DNA from: Hypomesus transpacificus
Taxonomy: Eukaryota > Chordata > Actinopteri > Osmeriformes > Osmeridae
NCBI RefSeq assembly: GCF_021917145.1
Contig: NC_061067.1
Coordinates: forward strand, 11,015,856 to 11,079,855
Direction of reading: 5' to 3'
DNA: 64,000 nt
Both the position numbers and the translations under genes were made by a program. Below are positions 34,761 through 46,243 of this stretch, in pieces. The stretch's first letter is position 1. Each line of letters begins with the position of its first letter. The notes under the pieces were generated by a model that ran no database searches, was not told where the DNA came from, and saw only the letters and a program-made list of their open reading frames with translations.

Positions 34761-36415
34761 TTACGTTTGCATTCAAAACATGTAGACCTGGAAAAAGAAA
34801 GAAAAGATAATTAGGAAAGATATTTTACTTTAATAAGCATTTTATATTTCTCAAATAAATTTACAAAATAAAAAACCTACATTTGCATTTTCAGCATGTA
34901 AAACTGGAAACAGAAGGGAGAAAAAAGGAGAATTAGGATTAGAATTAGGACAGATATGTGACTTGGTAGTTAAATAACCATTTCCTATTTACATACAACA
35001 GTACACATATCTCCATAATAAGTCTAAAAGTTCAGTGTAAAAGACAGTTAAGCTGATATTGATTTATTTGTATTGATTTATTTGTTAATGATTCTTAAAA
35101 TGCCAGGGCAATTCATAACAAATATAGCACTTTCTCATTTCTATTCAAAGGGGCATCTTAAAGCATGCCACGTGCACCGGTCTTGTAAATGGCAAAGTTC
35201 CATTTACAATACTTTAAATCTATTGGGAGCTATTGAAGACCGCTGAATAACGCTATGGTCCAATTCAACCTTGTCATGCGTGTGCGCGCGCGCACAGGTC
35301 CGCGGCCAGCCAAGAATAAATACAACACGGAGAGACAGAGAAAAATAAACAACACCGGTCGGATGTATTGTGTTCTACTGCCCGCACTTCCTATCAGCGT
35401 TCTTCCCCTGTCTTAAATGTAGGTTAACTAAAACAGTTAAAGAAAGCGAAGTGGAGGTGGCATTAGAGCACTCCACTCTCTCCCCTCCCTTCTCCTCACA
35501 CAAGCACAGCAAGTAGGCAGACACTAAAATGAGAAATAACTCCTGACGCTATAAACAGTTGTAGAGCCGACGTCGTTTAGTTCACAAATGCCACTAGGAA
35601 ATGGACTATTAAAAAAATTAAAATATGATGCGGTTGTTACTAACCCATGAGTCTGCGATGCCCAGCTCTGGCATCGCAGACTGGAGCGGAGAAGTCGTTT
35701 CTGGTGTTTGAACTAACAGGCGACGAGGGCGCTGTGTGTAGGCCACAATCCGGCAGCCATTTTAACGGTGCCGCCTCGTGTAAAACGCTAGCGTTAGGCC
35801 TACTTGTTGACATTTTTTAATTCGTTTTTTTGCCACCAGTGACAATGAAAAGTACAACTTTCGATGTAATTTAATGTCATTACACTCGATATTTACTGTG
35901 CTGTCGAACATATATGTTTAAGTAGGCTAGCTAGTAGGCTAGTTAAGTGGTTAAGAAAAACTGCTCAGTGTAAAGCTTGCATTTTTTTCAGTTAAGTTTA
36001 CAATTAACGAGTATCACGGAATACCAAACACATTAAATGTTTCAGAAGTATTACATGTATGTTTATAAGAATTTGCACTCACCTTCTGTCAAGTAAAAGA
36101 GTCCAAAAAGATGGCGGCAGTGCCTTCCCGTTCCAGGTGGATTCAAAGTCATGGAGGCACGCGTGAAGTCGTACCACGTGACTCTCAGCGTACAACGTGA
36201 TGACGCATAAACGACCAATTTTAGCCTGGTTTTTTAACTCAACTAGGACTTTCTAGCTAACATAACATTGATTTTCAATTTGGTTAACTTCCATGTAGTT
36301 GAGGCGCTGTTAATTGATTATTTGAAGTTATATCAACTTTCTACACACACCCATGTCATATTGACAAGAAAACATTTGTTAAGATAACAAAAAAGCGAAA
36401 TCCGGGTTTACAGTG
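34761..36415. other. Right subterminal region of the EnSpm-like element
   Basis: Non-coding, with splice-like sites that may belong to 5' exons of the transposase gene. A stretch at 35270-35800 is richer in CG and could be the promoter. The last 120 bp is AT-rich and ends in the inverted repeat. Confidence 0.4.
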
Positions 36416-36417
36416 TA

Positions 36418-37205
36418 AACTTGAATATCTGGCTCCATCGTTGTTCTAACTCGGCAAAGCAAGCTAAACTAGAGAGCATACAATTTCTGGGGAAATTGTG
36501 AGGGTGTGCTTGCGGCTGCCCCAGCTGCCCATAGTCTCCTGGTGTTTACATATTTTAAAAAGCATTTAAGTGTATGACTGCAGTTCTGAGCATTGTGTTC
36601 CCTTGATAACAATTTTCCAATAATTTTGTAAGAATAACGTGTATCACTCAGATGGAGGAGAGGTGATACTAGTTGGTTGGAAGAGAAGGAGGCCAAATGT
36701 AGCTCATGAAGATGTAGCGCTCAGTAGGTAACTTAGTAAATTGTAATCAGATATAAACAACTTATTGGTTGCCCAACAAGAGGAACACACAGCATCTGCT
36801 TCTTCAACACCTTAATCCTCTCGAGGCACCTGTTGCACCTGGTCATGAGGTTGTAGGCTATGGGACGTCTAATATTGCATTTGTCTAATTATGTGTAGGA
36901 CAGTGTTTCTCAAGTGGTAGGACATATTGATTCATAAAAGCATCTTAATGTGTCAACGTCAATATATTAATGTTTTCTGTTATTTTAAAGCAAGCTCAGA
37001 GACGTATGAATGTGGAGTTGCTCGCTATAGAGTAGGACACCGTGAGCTGAGCTTCATGACACACTTCAAAGATGTAAAGATGGTACCATTTAACCCTGTA
37101 AGACCCCATGGTTGTAAAATTACAATGGCACTTTGAACGGTCAAATATTTAATTTTTTTACATTTTGGGTGGCTCTTAAAAGAGTCGTTGTTGTGTGTGC
37201 TGTGG
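36418..37205. other. Intergenic, no gene recognised
   Basis: Short frames only, none resembling a protein I know. It lies between the EnSpm-like element and the SGNH fragment. Confidence 0.5.
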
Positions 37206-37808
37206 CTAGCACAAGAGTCGTCGGAGACCGTCTTGGATGTTTCCCAAGAACACATTGTTTCCAACGTGATCAAGGTGGACATCGTCGGGTCGGTACATCT
37301 ACACGAAACCGTGTCGTATTTGGGGGTGTTGAATGCTCCCCATCCCACGGTCGGCCAGGAAGCTAGACACCGCTGCGTTGACTCGACGTCTTGCCCTGTC
37401 AATACCAGAAGCGCTGGTGCTCCTCTGATACCTCCAGACGCAGCGTTCCAGGATATCCGAAAACACCAGCAGAGTGTTTGGGAACATCTCCATGGCCCCC
37501 AGGTCTCGCTTCATCCGCCTCGTCAAGTCTAGCCCGGTCACTTGGCTGAGGTTGTTTCCCCCGACGTGGAGCACCATTATGTCCGGGCTGTGAAGCATGC
37601 CACGCTTCTCACGGAGCTTACGCACAAGGTCTGCCCACCTCATGCCCCTCACCCCTACCCATTCAATATGGCACTCCAGTGCAAGGTCGGGGTACAGTCC
37701 GACCTCCTCCGCGTGTTGCGCAAGCCAGTATACCAACGAGCTGCCAACGATCCAGACGTGGGACGACTTTGGTTTTCCAATGGTGTGATATGATCCAACA
37801 TCCAACAT
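37206..37808 (-). pseudogene. SGNH-hydrolase domain, one in-frame stop
   Basis: The frame from 37808 reads VWIVGSSLVYWL (block I, nucleophile Ser), GVRGMRWADL (block II Gly), VLHVGGNNLSQ (block III Asn) and RRVNAAVSSFLADRG, then stops at TAG 37299-37301. In the same frame beyond the stop it continues MYRPDDVHLDHVGNN and GNIQDGLRRLLC to a TAG at 37206-37208, supplying the block V Asp-x-x-His. The fold is therefore complete but for one nonsense codon. Such domains occur as multi-copy genes in fish, and I recall them in vertebrate Ngaro-type retrotransposons and some LINE ORF1 proteins. The host element here is not identified. Confidence 0.65.
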
Positions 37809-37979
37809 CTGCCTCTAGCTGGCTTCCCGCTTTTCAAACAATACAAGGCTAACATCTGCCTGTTTATTTGCCGCCTGTGTCTGTGTTGTTTTTATTCACA
37901 ATATTCTCATTGGTTGGCCTAGAAGACAAATAGCTCTATATTATTTCTGAGACACTCGTGTCCTATTTTGTAATTTTAC

Positions 37980-38066
37980 CACCCTGATCGGCATCATTTG
38001 AGTAATGAGGGCAAGGACAGGCTTATTGATTACTTAAAAAACGTTTTGTTTCATTATCCAAGATAG
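37980..38066 (+). pseudogene. C-terminal tip of a second SGNH-like domain
   Basis: An open stretch reading HPDRHHLSNEGKDRLIDYL and ending FHYPR then TAG at 38064-38066. The pattern resembles block V plus the final helix of SGNH hydrolases, but it is on the opposite strand from the fragment at 37206-37808, so it is not that fragment's missing end. Too short for certainty. Confidence 0.4.
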
Positions 38067-40373
38067 AGGAGCCTAGTTAGAGAAGGATTTAGCAGTTTTA
38101 TTATTACATTAGCCTATTTTATGAATAATTTTCAGAGTAACCTCAAACCTTTCTTTTGTTTCTTTGACCTAACATTTTCTTTAAGGGCTTAGTGGTCTCG
38201 GTTTACATCATTATTTATAGCGACATCATCATTTATAGCGAAGAAGCCTACCGAACACTGTTAGCTCGCAATGCACAAAGAATGCTCCTGCAACAAAGTT
38301 GTTACTTAGTAACATATAATAATAACAACCATATGCTAGACGCCCAGCAGAAGGTTGTAGCTAACAAAGAATGCTCGTGCAACAAAGTTGTTACTTCCCC
38401 TGCAAGAGGGAATGGTGATCAGCAACCTCATAGTTGAATCAAAACGAATACATTTGGCAGACCGGTGTAAAAATGGACCTAATCTTTATGACTTAAACGT
38501 CATTGTAAGTTTTGCCCCTCTCGTGATATTTTCAGGCATTTAGCTTACTCATATTGCATTCATTCATGAATAAAGAACCCCCTTTGAAACTTATTTTAAC
38601 AACGACGTTACCAGCAGTAGCTATATCTCAGATGGAATCGTGATTCAAATAGTACCATAGGTTAACTGAAAATATGAGCAAATAGTTATCACCCAGGCCT
38701 CTTTGCTTGTGGCGTTTCTGCAGCTGCCTTGCAGTAAAGCAGTTAGCCTAGCCATCTCCCAGAAGTTAACGAGCTGCTAAACTAATGTTCTGCTAGAGAT
38801 AGTCACGCGAGTTTTCGTGAAGTTGGTGACGTTAGTGGCGTCAGTGACTGTGGCTAGCAAGTTAGCCACCGTTAGCTTCACTTTTCGCCACAAAAACCTA
38901 ATTTCTACTTAAACCGTGCAACGGAACGTAAATCCCAATACAAGCAACTCAATTCCTACCAAAACGAAACGTCTGACACTGAGGTTGTCTATGTAGTCCA
39001 AATATTAACAAAGTTTTAGGGGGGCAAAAAGAAATAATAACTAGAAAAGGCTGTTCCTGCGAAACTGCAGTGAGAATGCTGAAAACCTGAATGGGGATAG
39101 CTGAAAAAAAATAAGCTGAAAATTGTGAACATTTTTTGAAAGTTCTAAGCTGAAGCTTCAAAGCATCCGAAAGGTATTTTAAATAGGGGCTGGAGCTGGA
39201 CGAAGGCATACAACTACAGAAAAGAGAAGAAAAATGCAAAACAAAAAGTGAAAAAAAATCAGAAAGAAGAGAAACAATACATACAAATGTGAAAATGTAG
39301 CTTAATATTATTTGCTGGAGTTTCAAAAGGCCTGAAATGTATGTTAGAAAGGACCTGCAGCAAAATGAAGGCAGAAAAGTACAGAAAAGAGAAAAAAAAA
39401 TGCTAAAGCACTGGCAGTTGGAAGATACTGCTGTGAAAGGTATTTTTGAAAGGACCTGGAGCAAGATGAAGGCAGAAAACAGAAGAAAAGAAGAAGAAAA
39501 ATGCTAAACAAAAAGGGGAACATTTCAGAAAGATGAGCTGCAGGAAAATGTGAAAATTGAGCAGAAAACCACTTGCTGAAGTCTGGGTTGAACGAATTTG
39601 AAGGTAAAAGGACAACACTGGAATGACTTGAACTTGCTGGAAAAACGCAGCAACCGTTGGTCATTGCCAACAGACTGGCAACATTTCTAACCTACAATCT
39701 AGGTTTCAGGTTCAAGACGGAGGAGAAACTGATCATGCGTGCCTGCACACCCAGTCCTGTTCATCAGACACTTAATTTAAGATGACATCAAAATAATAAT
39801 TCATAGTGCAGGGTTGCCGATGTTGTCGTTGTCCCTGGTGAGGTTTTTATACGTAAATAATAAGATCGTGTTACATTTAACCAGCGGATCATTTCTTGCA
39901 AGTGTGTCAAAGTGGTATGTATTAACACCGTAGGCTTGAATAATAACCAAAGGCGTGAAGCTAGAGAGGATGCAATGGGAGATTGCCTATATAAGCTTGA
40001 TCTACTAGCGTTACTTCAAATTGAAAACGGAGAAGATATTTAGAGTAAAGACAAGTTACTTAACATCTGTGTTCAATATTGTCGATTAAAAGTAAAAACT
40101 GTCCAGTTACGAAGCATTTGCTCGTAGGATTAACGCCAGCTGCAGCAAACACTTACCCCAGCCCTGGTTTGGCTGTTCGTGACGGTCAGCTATGCCTGTC
40201 TTGAGCCTCGATTTTTGCAGATTTCTGTGAAACTTGCTAAAATAAAAAAGATCTAGCTAAATTATGCACACTTTAAGCCCATGTACATGCCTTGTTTGGC
40301 CAATTTGGTCGATACTGTAGTGGAAGAAAAAGTCGAACCGTTTATGGAGAGCCATATCGCGCTAGCTCGATAA

Positions 40374-40816
40374 GAGAATAACAAACATTTACATAGCATC
40401 CACATCTCAAACAAGTTAACCTAGACGCAAAGCTGTACGTCCAATCCAAAAAATAAGGATATTTTCCGAGACCCAAGACTCTGCCGAAACTATATCCTTT
40501 AGGTGTCTGTGCGGTCAGAAATACAACTCTTTTGGCAGTTTCCAAAACGTCTACCCAATTCTGCTTTTATGGTGCGTGTTTGTTTGGTTGCCACGGTGAT
40601 GGCGCAGCTGTGATCGCTAACGAGCTGGGCAGAGAATCACAAATTTTGCTGGAATCCACACCTCAAACAAGTTAACCTAGACGCAAAACTATACGTCCAA
40701 TCCCAAAAATTAGGATATTTTCCGAGACCCAAGACTCTGCCGAAACCAGAGATGTCCTTTATATGTCTGTGCGGTCAGAAATACGACTCTAACGGCAGTT
40801 TATAAATACGTCTACT
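40374..40816. repeat. Direct duplication, 256-bp offset
   Basis: 40374-40560 and 40631-40816 share long stretches, including CTCAAACAAGTTAACCTAGA, TTTTCCGAGACCCAAGACTC and TGTCTGTGCGGTCAGAAATA. They are diverged by scattered substitutions and small indels. Confidence 0.85.
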
Positions 40817-43800
40817 TTCAAAATTCTCTGACGAATTTTACCCACCTCTCCATTGAAGTTAGTGAGAGAATTTGAAAGGCTGCTCTCGCTTCCAGGCTCA
40901 AAACTGAAACTCTATAAATGTGAGCTCTTTAGTAGTTAAATTGGCTGAAAGAGGACAAGTTTTCCTCCATTTTAAGGTCAAACTTGTTTCTGTAAGTTAA
41001 ACTATATGAACGTCAGAGGAATTTGTTTGACAATTTAGTTGAATATCAGAAAAAGAGCAGCCAGCAGAGTGTGCTCCTGAAGGAGCTGAACGTTTTGATA
41101 CCAAAATTGTAGGAATCGCTGAAAGTATGCAGGACTAGTTAAAGGCCAAAAAACGGCGGAAGAACTAAGAAGTTGGAACTATAAAAGGCATTTCCTGCTG
41201 AAAATGCGTTGGAATGCTGAAGGCTGAAATTAATTTCCGAAAATTGCTGAAAATACAGAAATAATAAGTTGAAAGTGTTTTTTTTTAAATGCTAAAAATA
41301 CAGAAATTAGAAAAGCCGAAAATTATTTAAATAATTGCTGAGAATACAGAAATCCGAAAATGTACCAGCAAGCGCAAAGATGAAATTAAGTTAAATTGCT
41401 GAAAATATTCAATATTCCAATGGCTTTGCTGAAAAAGTGTTAATGCCAAAAACTCAAGACCAGCACAGCAGGAAAACATAAAAGTGGCAGTGTGGAAGAT
41501 GAACTGCAGCATTTAACAAAGCTAAGAGCTGAAATACAATGCAAAAGAAGCCAAAGTCTGCACTGTTAAACTGTAGAAATACTTGAAGAAGCAGTAAACA
41601 TATTATCAGGGGCGTTTCTAGGATTCAAAGAAAGGGGGGGGCTTAGCCCCAAGGGGAGTGGCATGTTTGCGTGCGGCAATCTTTTTTTTTTTAAGGCCCA
41701 TTTGGGTCCGCGGATATCCATTGTTTCAGACAGTTCATAGATTGGTTTAATCAGAAAGAGTGTGATTTTGCTCTGTAGTTTTGCTTGCATTCAGTATATG
41801 ATAACACAAGAGACAGAATGTCAGGGTCATAGTGAAATTTGACAACACAAATATTAACTTTTCTCAAATAAAGGGAGAAATAATTTTCTCTGCTTTTATT
41901 TAAAAGGATTGCAATGTACAGAGAAAAACTCTATAGGACTAGATCCAGGATGTCAAAACTAACATACAGAAAACCCGAATATATTGCACATGCAAAAATA
42001 TATATCACTAGATTTTATTGAGGAAAAACAATAGCAATTATAAAAACTGTCAATACAAATTATCTGTACACGTGCAAATGAAAACTCGCAAAGTAAAAAT
42101 GGTTTTCTCTTTGTATATTTAATTGTCCAAGTAAGGATGCCTTGTTTTTCATACTGCATTAATCTGAAATAAGTTACGGTTAAATTAACTCATCATAATT
42201 TAGGTGCTCTCAAGTAAATTAAAACATAGAATTGGAAATAAAGAAAAATTAACGCTTTTTGCAGAAGCCTTTGGGTTTTCCACAAAAATCCCACAAGATA
42301 TACCCATAGTGCCTAAGAAGCAAAAGTTTTTAAATAAACGTATACCACAGACCATGCAGAACATTATTCATTCATTATTATTTTGTGTTGTTATTTTTCA
42401 GTAGTTTGAGGTGTGTGTGCTATATTTCAAAAGATGCATTAACATCCTGTCTTTACATCCTTTTTTGACCAATTTTCTTCTATTTAAATATAATAAAATA
42501 ATATAGATAAGTACAGTGCACAATTTCGTGCAAAATAAAAACTTGACAAATTATCAACACAGAGTTTTGTGAACATTGGTCCCTTTGATATTCATGAATA
42601 AATATACTTTCAATAGTTTCAATAGTTAACAATATGGTTAATTTCCTACAATCAAAGGCTTTGCACATAATTTCCAGACCTAGGTTAATACTCACAGAAG
42701 TTCAAGACCTCAAGGTCCAGTAGCCCCGAACGGATAAGTCTTGTCAACATTGTCATTTAGACTATCCCAACGTTAAGCTTAGTTTACTGAGGCTCACTAA
42801 AACACTGAGTTCTCTTTACTTTGATGGAACATTCAGTTAGAGTCACTTGTTGTCTCAAGGTTAGGACACAAGCTTTGTAGGATTTGTTTTCCTGTTAAAT
42901 CTTTTGACAAGTCATGCTCTGGCCAATCTGGAGATGACACACCTGGATGGATTTCACAGCTATACAACACTGGCCTTAAATATTCATCATCTCAGTAGAG
43001 TTTAGGTTACGCTAAGGATCGGTGTACACATGTGAAAAACCTTGAATATACCTACCAGCTGAAACCCCATACTAATGACTCATTGTGATACACATATGCA
43101 ATTTCTTCAAGGTTAATTTGTTTGTATGCACGAGGCAAACAAACATTTCCATCCTTAATTTTCTCATATATCTGTTAGAAAACGGACTTAAAAGGGGACG
43201 GTTGACATGAATAAATAAATAAATACAGTCAACTAAAAAAAAGAAATGTGATGAATCATAAAGAAAACATACATTGTTAGATCAAATACGGTAGAGATGA
43301 AACAAACAAAATAGACTTGCAGTTTTTAGAGACATTCATACTGTTCATGAGTTAGTAGTGTATGCTTTAAAGACCTGTAACATTAGGACCTTTGATCTGT
43401 GCAGTAGCTGTAGAACCACTGCTCCAGTCATCACTTCAGGGCCTGGTGTAATGGTAGTGTTACTATAGCTACATAGAGGAGGAGAGGCCTTAAAGTCAGA
43501 AACAGAAGAAAATGTATTCATGTAGTTAAAAATGTAAATAGCACATGCAAGTAGTAAAACCACCACGGGATGTTTTTTTGTGGTCAGAGATATATTTTTA
43601 AAAAGACCTCATAACAATTGTTACCTTTACAGCTGGTTTAGGGAGGAGCTTGATACTGCATAAAGGTGGGGCTGTCACTGTGACAGTCTTAGAAGAGTCT
43701 AATGACTCTTCTGCAGCAGTTTGCTTTCTTGCAGTCGCACACCTGATCCTGACAAAAGAAAACAGGAAGTTATTGTTATAAACTAAAAACAAACTAAACT

Positions 43801-44509
43801 TTCTAAAAGGGTTTTATAATTCACAGTAATAAAATACCTTGAGCTCTGCTGCAGGGCAGATCAACATGTACGTCCAGTGCACCTGAATACGCTTCATGAT
43901 GTTTATCTTCTTTCATATGCTTTGCCCTCTCTGCCCTGAGTGTCTTCACTGTGAGGTGGAGGAATCACAAAGAAGGAAGACCTGAAGGAAGAAATTGATA
44001 TAAATTACAATGTTATATTGGATGTACAACTACTGTTATTAAGAATATTGCATTTATACAAAATGAATACACGAATGATAACAGAATTAGAACAAAACAT
44101 TAGAAATCACATATGAAATAAGAAGACAATACCTTATTATCTGTTGTGAAGAAACCTCAACACTGGCAGGGAGAACACGTGTCTCAGTGATGTGTCCACT
44201 GATGATGAACAGTTGAGATGGTGCTTCAACTTCTGCTCTGTGGTGGCATGATGTCTTGGTCGGTATGAGCTGATCCAGAATCTCAGGGCCAGACAGGAAG
44301 TGAGGCAAGGACAGGCAGGTGTTTTCTTGTCCTTTGCTTTGAAGAATGACGGGGACAGGCAGGAAGTAAAATGTGTCCCTATGAGGTCTAACAGTGATGG
44401 GTCCTCAGTTGATTGACAGTTCAGTTGGTGCTGCAGTCGTAGATGCTGTGAGCTGATCCTCACAGTGTAGAAGGAGGTGAGGCCAAAATGGAAAGTGCCT
44501 TTACGGAGG

Positions 44510-44735
44510 ACACATAGAACTGTGTCTCCTGTCCATCAGAAAGGAAACTTAACACCACAAAGGACACATGAGAACTGTGTCTCCTGTCCAGTACAGAGGA
44601 AACTTAACACTACAAAGGACACATGAGGACAGTGTGTCCTGTCCATCAGAAAGGAAACTTAACGTTACAGAGGACATAGGAGGACTGTGCCTCCTGTGAG
44701 GTACAAAGGAAACTTAACACTACAGAGATCACAGG
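44510..44735. repeat. 60-bp tandem repeat, about four copies
   Basis: Units contain AGGACACATGAGAACTGTGT, CTCCTGTCCATCAGAAAGGA and AACTTAACACTACA, with scattered changes. Confidence 0.85.
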
Positions 44736-44788
44736 ATAATTCAAATTAAATTAATGGGGATGGAAGTGTGGGGATTCAGCTGGTAGGT

Positions 44789-44834
44789 ACATCAGAAAGT
44801 ATGTGTTACATCTAGAACACATACTTTCTGATGT
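44789..44834. other. Perfect 19-bp hairpin
   Basis: ACATCAGAAAGTATGTGTT (44789-44807) and its exact reverse complement (44816-44834) with an 8-nt loop. It is about 610 bp past the end of the Helentron endonuclease frame, in the direction of that gene. Confidence 0.85.
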
Positions 44835-44854
44835 GCATCTGCTACACTAAATGT

Positions 44855-44900
44855 CAGCAGCTGTGTACAATGCTGTGTACAGCATTGTACACAGCTGCTG
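44855..44900. other. Perfect 22-bp hairpin
   Basis: The stem starts CAGCAGCTGTGTACAATGCT (44855-44876); its exact reverse complement is at 44879-44900 with a 2-nt loop. With the hairpin at 44789-44834 it is a candidate 3' structure of the Helentron. Confidence 0.88.
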
Positions 44901-45447
44901 AAAGAGTTTTGGCATGTGCATTTATAGACCCTGACCCAAACCCACCCTGATAAATGCACAGGCCAAAATGTGTTAGAAATATAGCTAAAAACAACATGGT
45001 TACCTGGAAAACTGTATGACCCATAATGTTGTCCAATAATATGAACACTTAAAATTACCCCATTCTACTAACTAATTAAAGTGCAACAACATGTTTTGAC
45101 CAGATGATTACGTTTTCTTTACATCGACAATTACATAATCCCAGACAATAATGTGGTGTTGTTAGAAAATCCATGATTCTCAGTGGATTTTGGTCTTACC
45201 TGACAATTTCAAGACCTGTTGTAGGAATGTGGACAGAAAACGTGATTGTGGCATGTGAAATGTTTTTTTACTGTACAAGAATAAAGGCCCTGCTGTGGCT
45301 GAGAAGATACAAATAATTGTCTTCTGAATAATTGAACTGAATAATTGTGGACAATAGTACTAATATTATTAAATCAATGTATATACAATATTAGTTTAAT
45401 TTAAGTCACGAGTACCTTACATTTTCTTTAAAACTCAGCGGATACCT

Positions 45448-46243
45448 TTATGAACCATTAGAGGACATGACACAATAGACAGGGTTGTGATAACTGTAAT
45501 AAGTTCTCATCACACCAGAGTGGAGACAGTGTTGTGGTTGAGAGATGAAAATGAGGTCTAGCAGTGTGTTCTTATCAGTGGTTGCATTAGTAATGATTTG
45601 TGCATATCCTCTGGACTGGAAGAGCTCAAGGATTGGCTTAGCAGTGTTGGAGAAGAGAGTCTCGTTGAAATCACCACATACAATGATGGGCTGACAGTCC
45701 ATGATCTCCAATGAGTCCAGCAGTCTCCCGAGGTTAAACAGGAATGATCTCACACTCTAGTCTGGAGGTCTGTACACAGCTGCGATCAGGGCACTCACTG
45801 GGGCTTCTACCTTCAGAGCCACAAACTCAAGATCAGTTCTATTATGTACGTACTGTTTCTCACGCACTTGAATGTGGCTTTTCACATAAACAGCCACCTC
45901 CACCACCACCTCTGTTGGCTATTTGTTGAACATTTGTGTAGGAAAGGTGTCTGTTGCGTTTGAACATGTTGTAGCCCTCTAAATTGAGACTCTCTGCAAC
46001 AAAGGAACCTTGAAGGTGAGTTTCTGTGAGACACAAAACATCTGCAAGACACAGTTCATGATGGCTCCTGATATCATTGATGTGAGAAGGCAAACCTTCC
46101 GTGTTATTGTGAACAATGGTCAGAGTGTCACATGTGCTTGATGTCTGTTTGATACGAAGAAGAGGCATTATGTCGTCCAAGTTGACTTGTCTCATGGTCT
46201 CAAGGGCTCCAGTGATTTCTCGGTTGGCATAGATTTTACTCTA
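45448..46243 (-). pseudogene. Helentron C-terminal endonuclease domain
   Basis: Continues the helicase frame after a TAG (46241-46243). It reads LTIVHNNTEGLPSHINDIR, DVLCLTETHL, GYNMFKRNRH and, after a frame change in a G-run near 45900, VAVYVKSHIQV and AAVYRPPD. A TAG at 45757-45759 follows, then IIVCGDFNETL and TLLDLIFIS. ETHL and GDFNE are the catalytic blocks of the endonuclease/exonuclease/phosphatase family as found in LINEs. The last histidine block has drifted (YYSYHNPVYCV). It would nick DNA, but the role in Helentron movement is not settled. Inactive here. Confidence 0.8.

Larger units (their letters stand above)
27705..36415 (-). mobile_element. EnSpm/CACTA-like DNA transposon, 8.7 kb, two genes
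   Basis: The left end CACTGTAAACCCG (27705) and its reverse complement ending at 36415 form terminal inverted repeats. TA flanks both sides (27703-27704 and 36416-36417). Ends beginning CACTG and a 2-3 bp duplication are the hallmark of EnSpm/CACTA. Both genes lie on minus: a tnp2-like transposase with N-terminal zinc fingers (32155-34760) and a SAMD3-like gene (29118-31604). The left 500 bp carries imperfect AT-rich subterminal repeats built on AGTTGATTTAACT and TACTTACATTTATGAACT words, also usual for this superfamily. The TIR is short, so identification rests on ends, target duplication and transposase together. Confidence 0.72.
38067..44788. other. Non-coding region rich in diverged repeats
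   Basis: No gene recognised. 39000-39650 and 41040-41560 are dominated by GCTGAAA and CAGAAA words. 40374-40816 holds a direct duplication. 41608-41720 has a GGGGGGGCTTAGCCCC palindrome like the end of a fish hAT-type repeat. On minus, exon-like pieces with consensus splice sites lie at 43838-43951 (reading KTLRAERAKHMKEDKHHEAY) and 43625-43752, but their frames do not make a convincing protein. Confidence 0.5.

Noticed and set aside
38949..39670. Minus-strand frames of 71-171 residues rich in Phe, Ser and Leu
   Set aside because: Low-complexity translation of GCTGAAA/CAGAAA-rich repeat sequence.
43625..44463. Minus-strand exon-like segments near the Helentron 3' side
   Set aside because: Splice consensus is present but the joined frame soon stops, and no homology is recognisable; left as part of a non-coding region.
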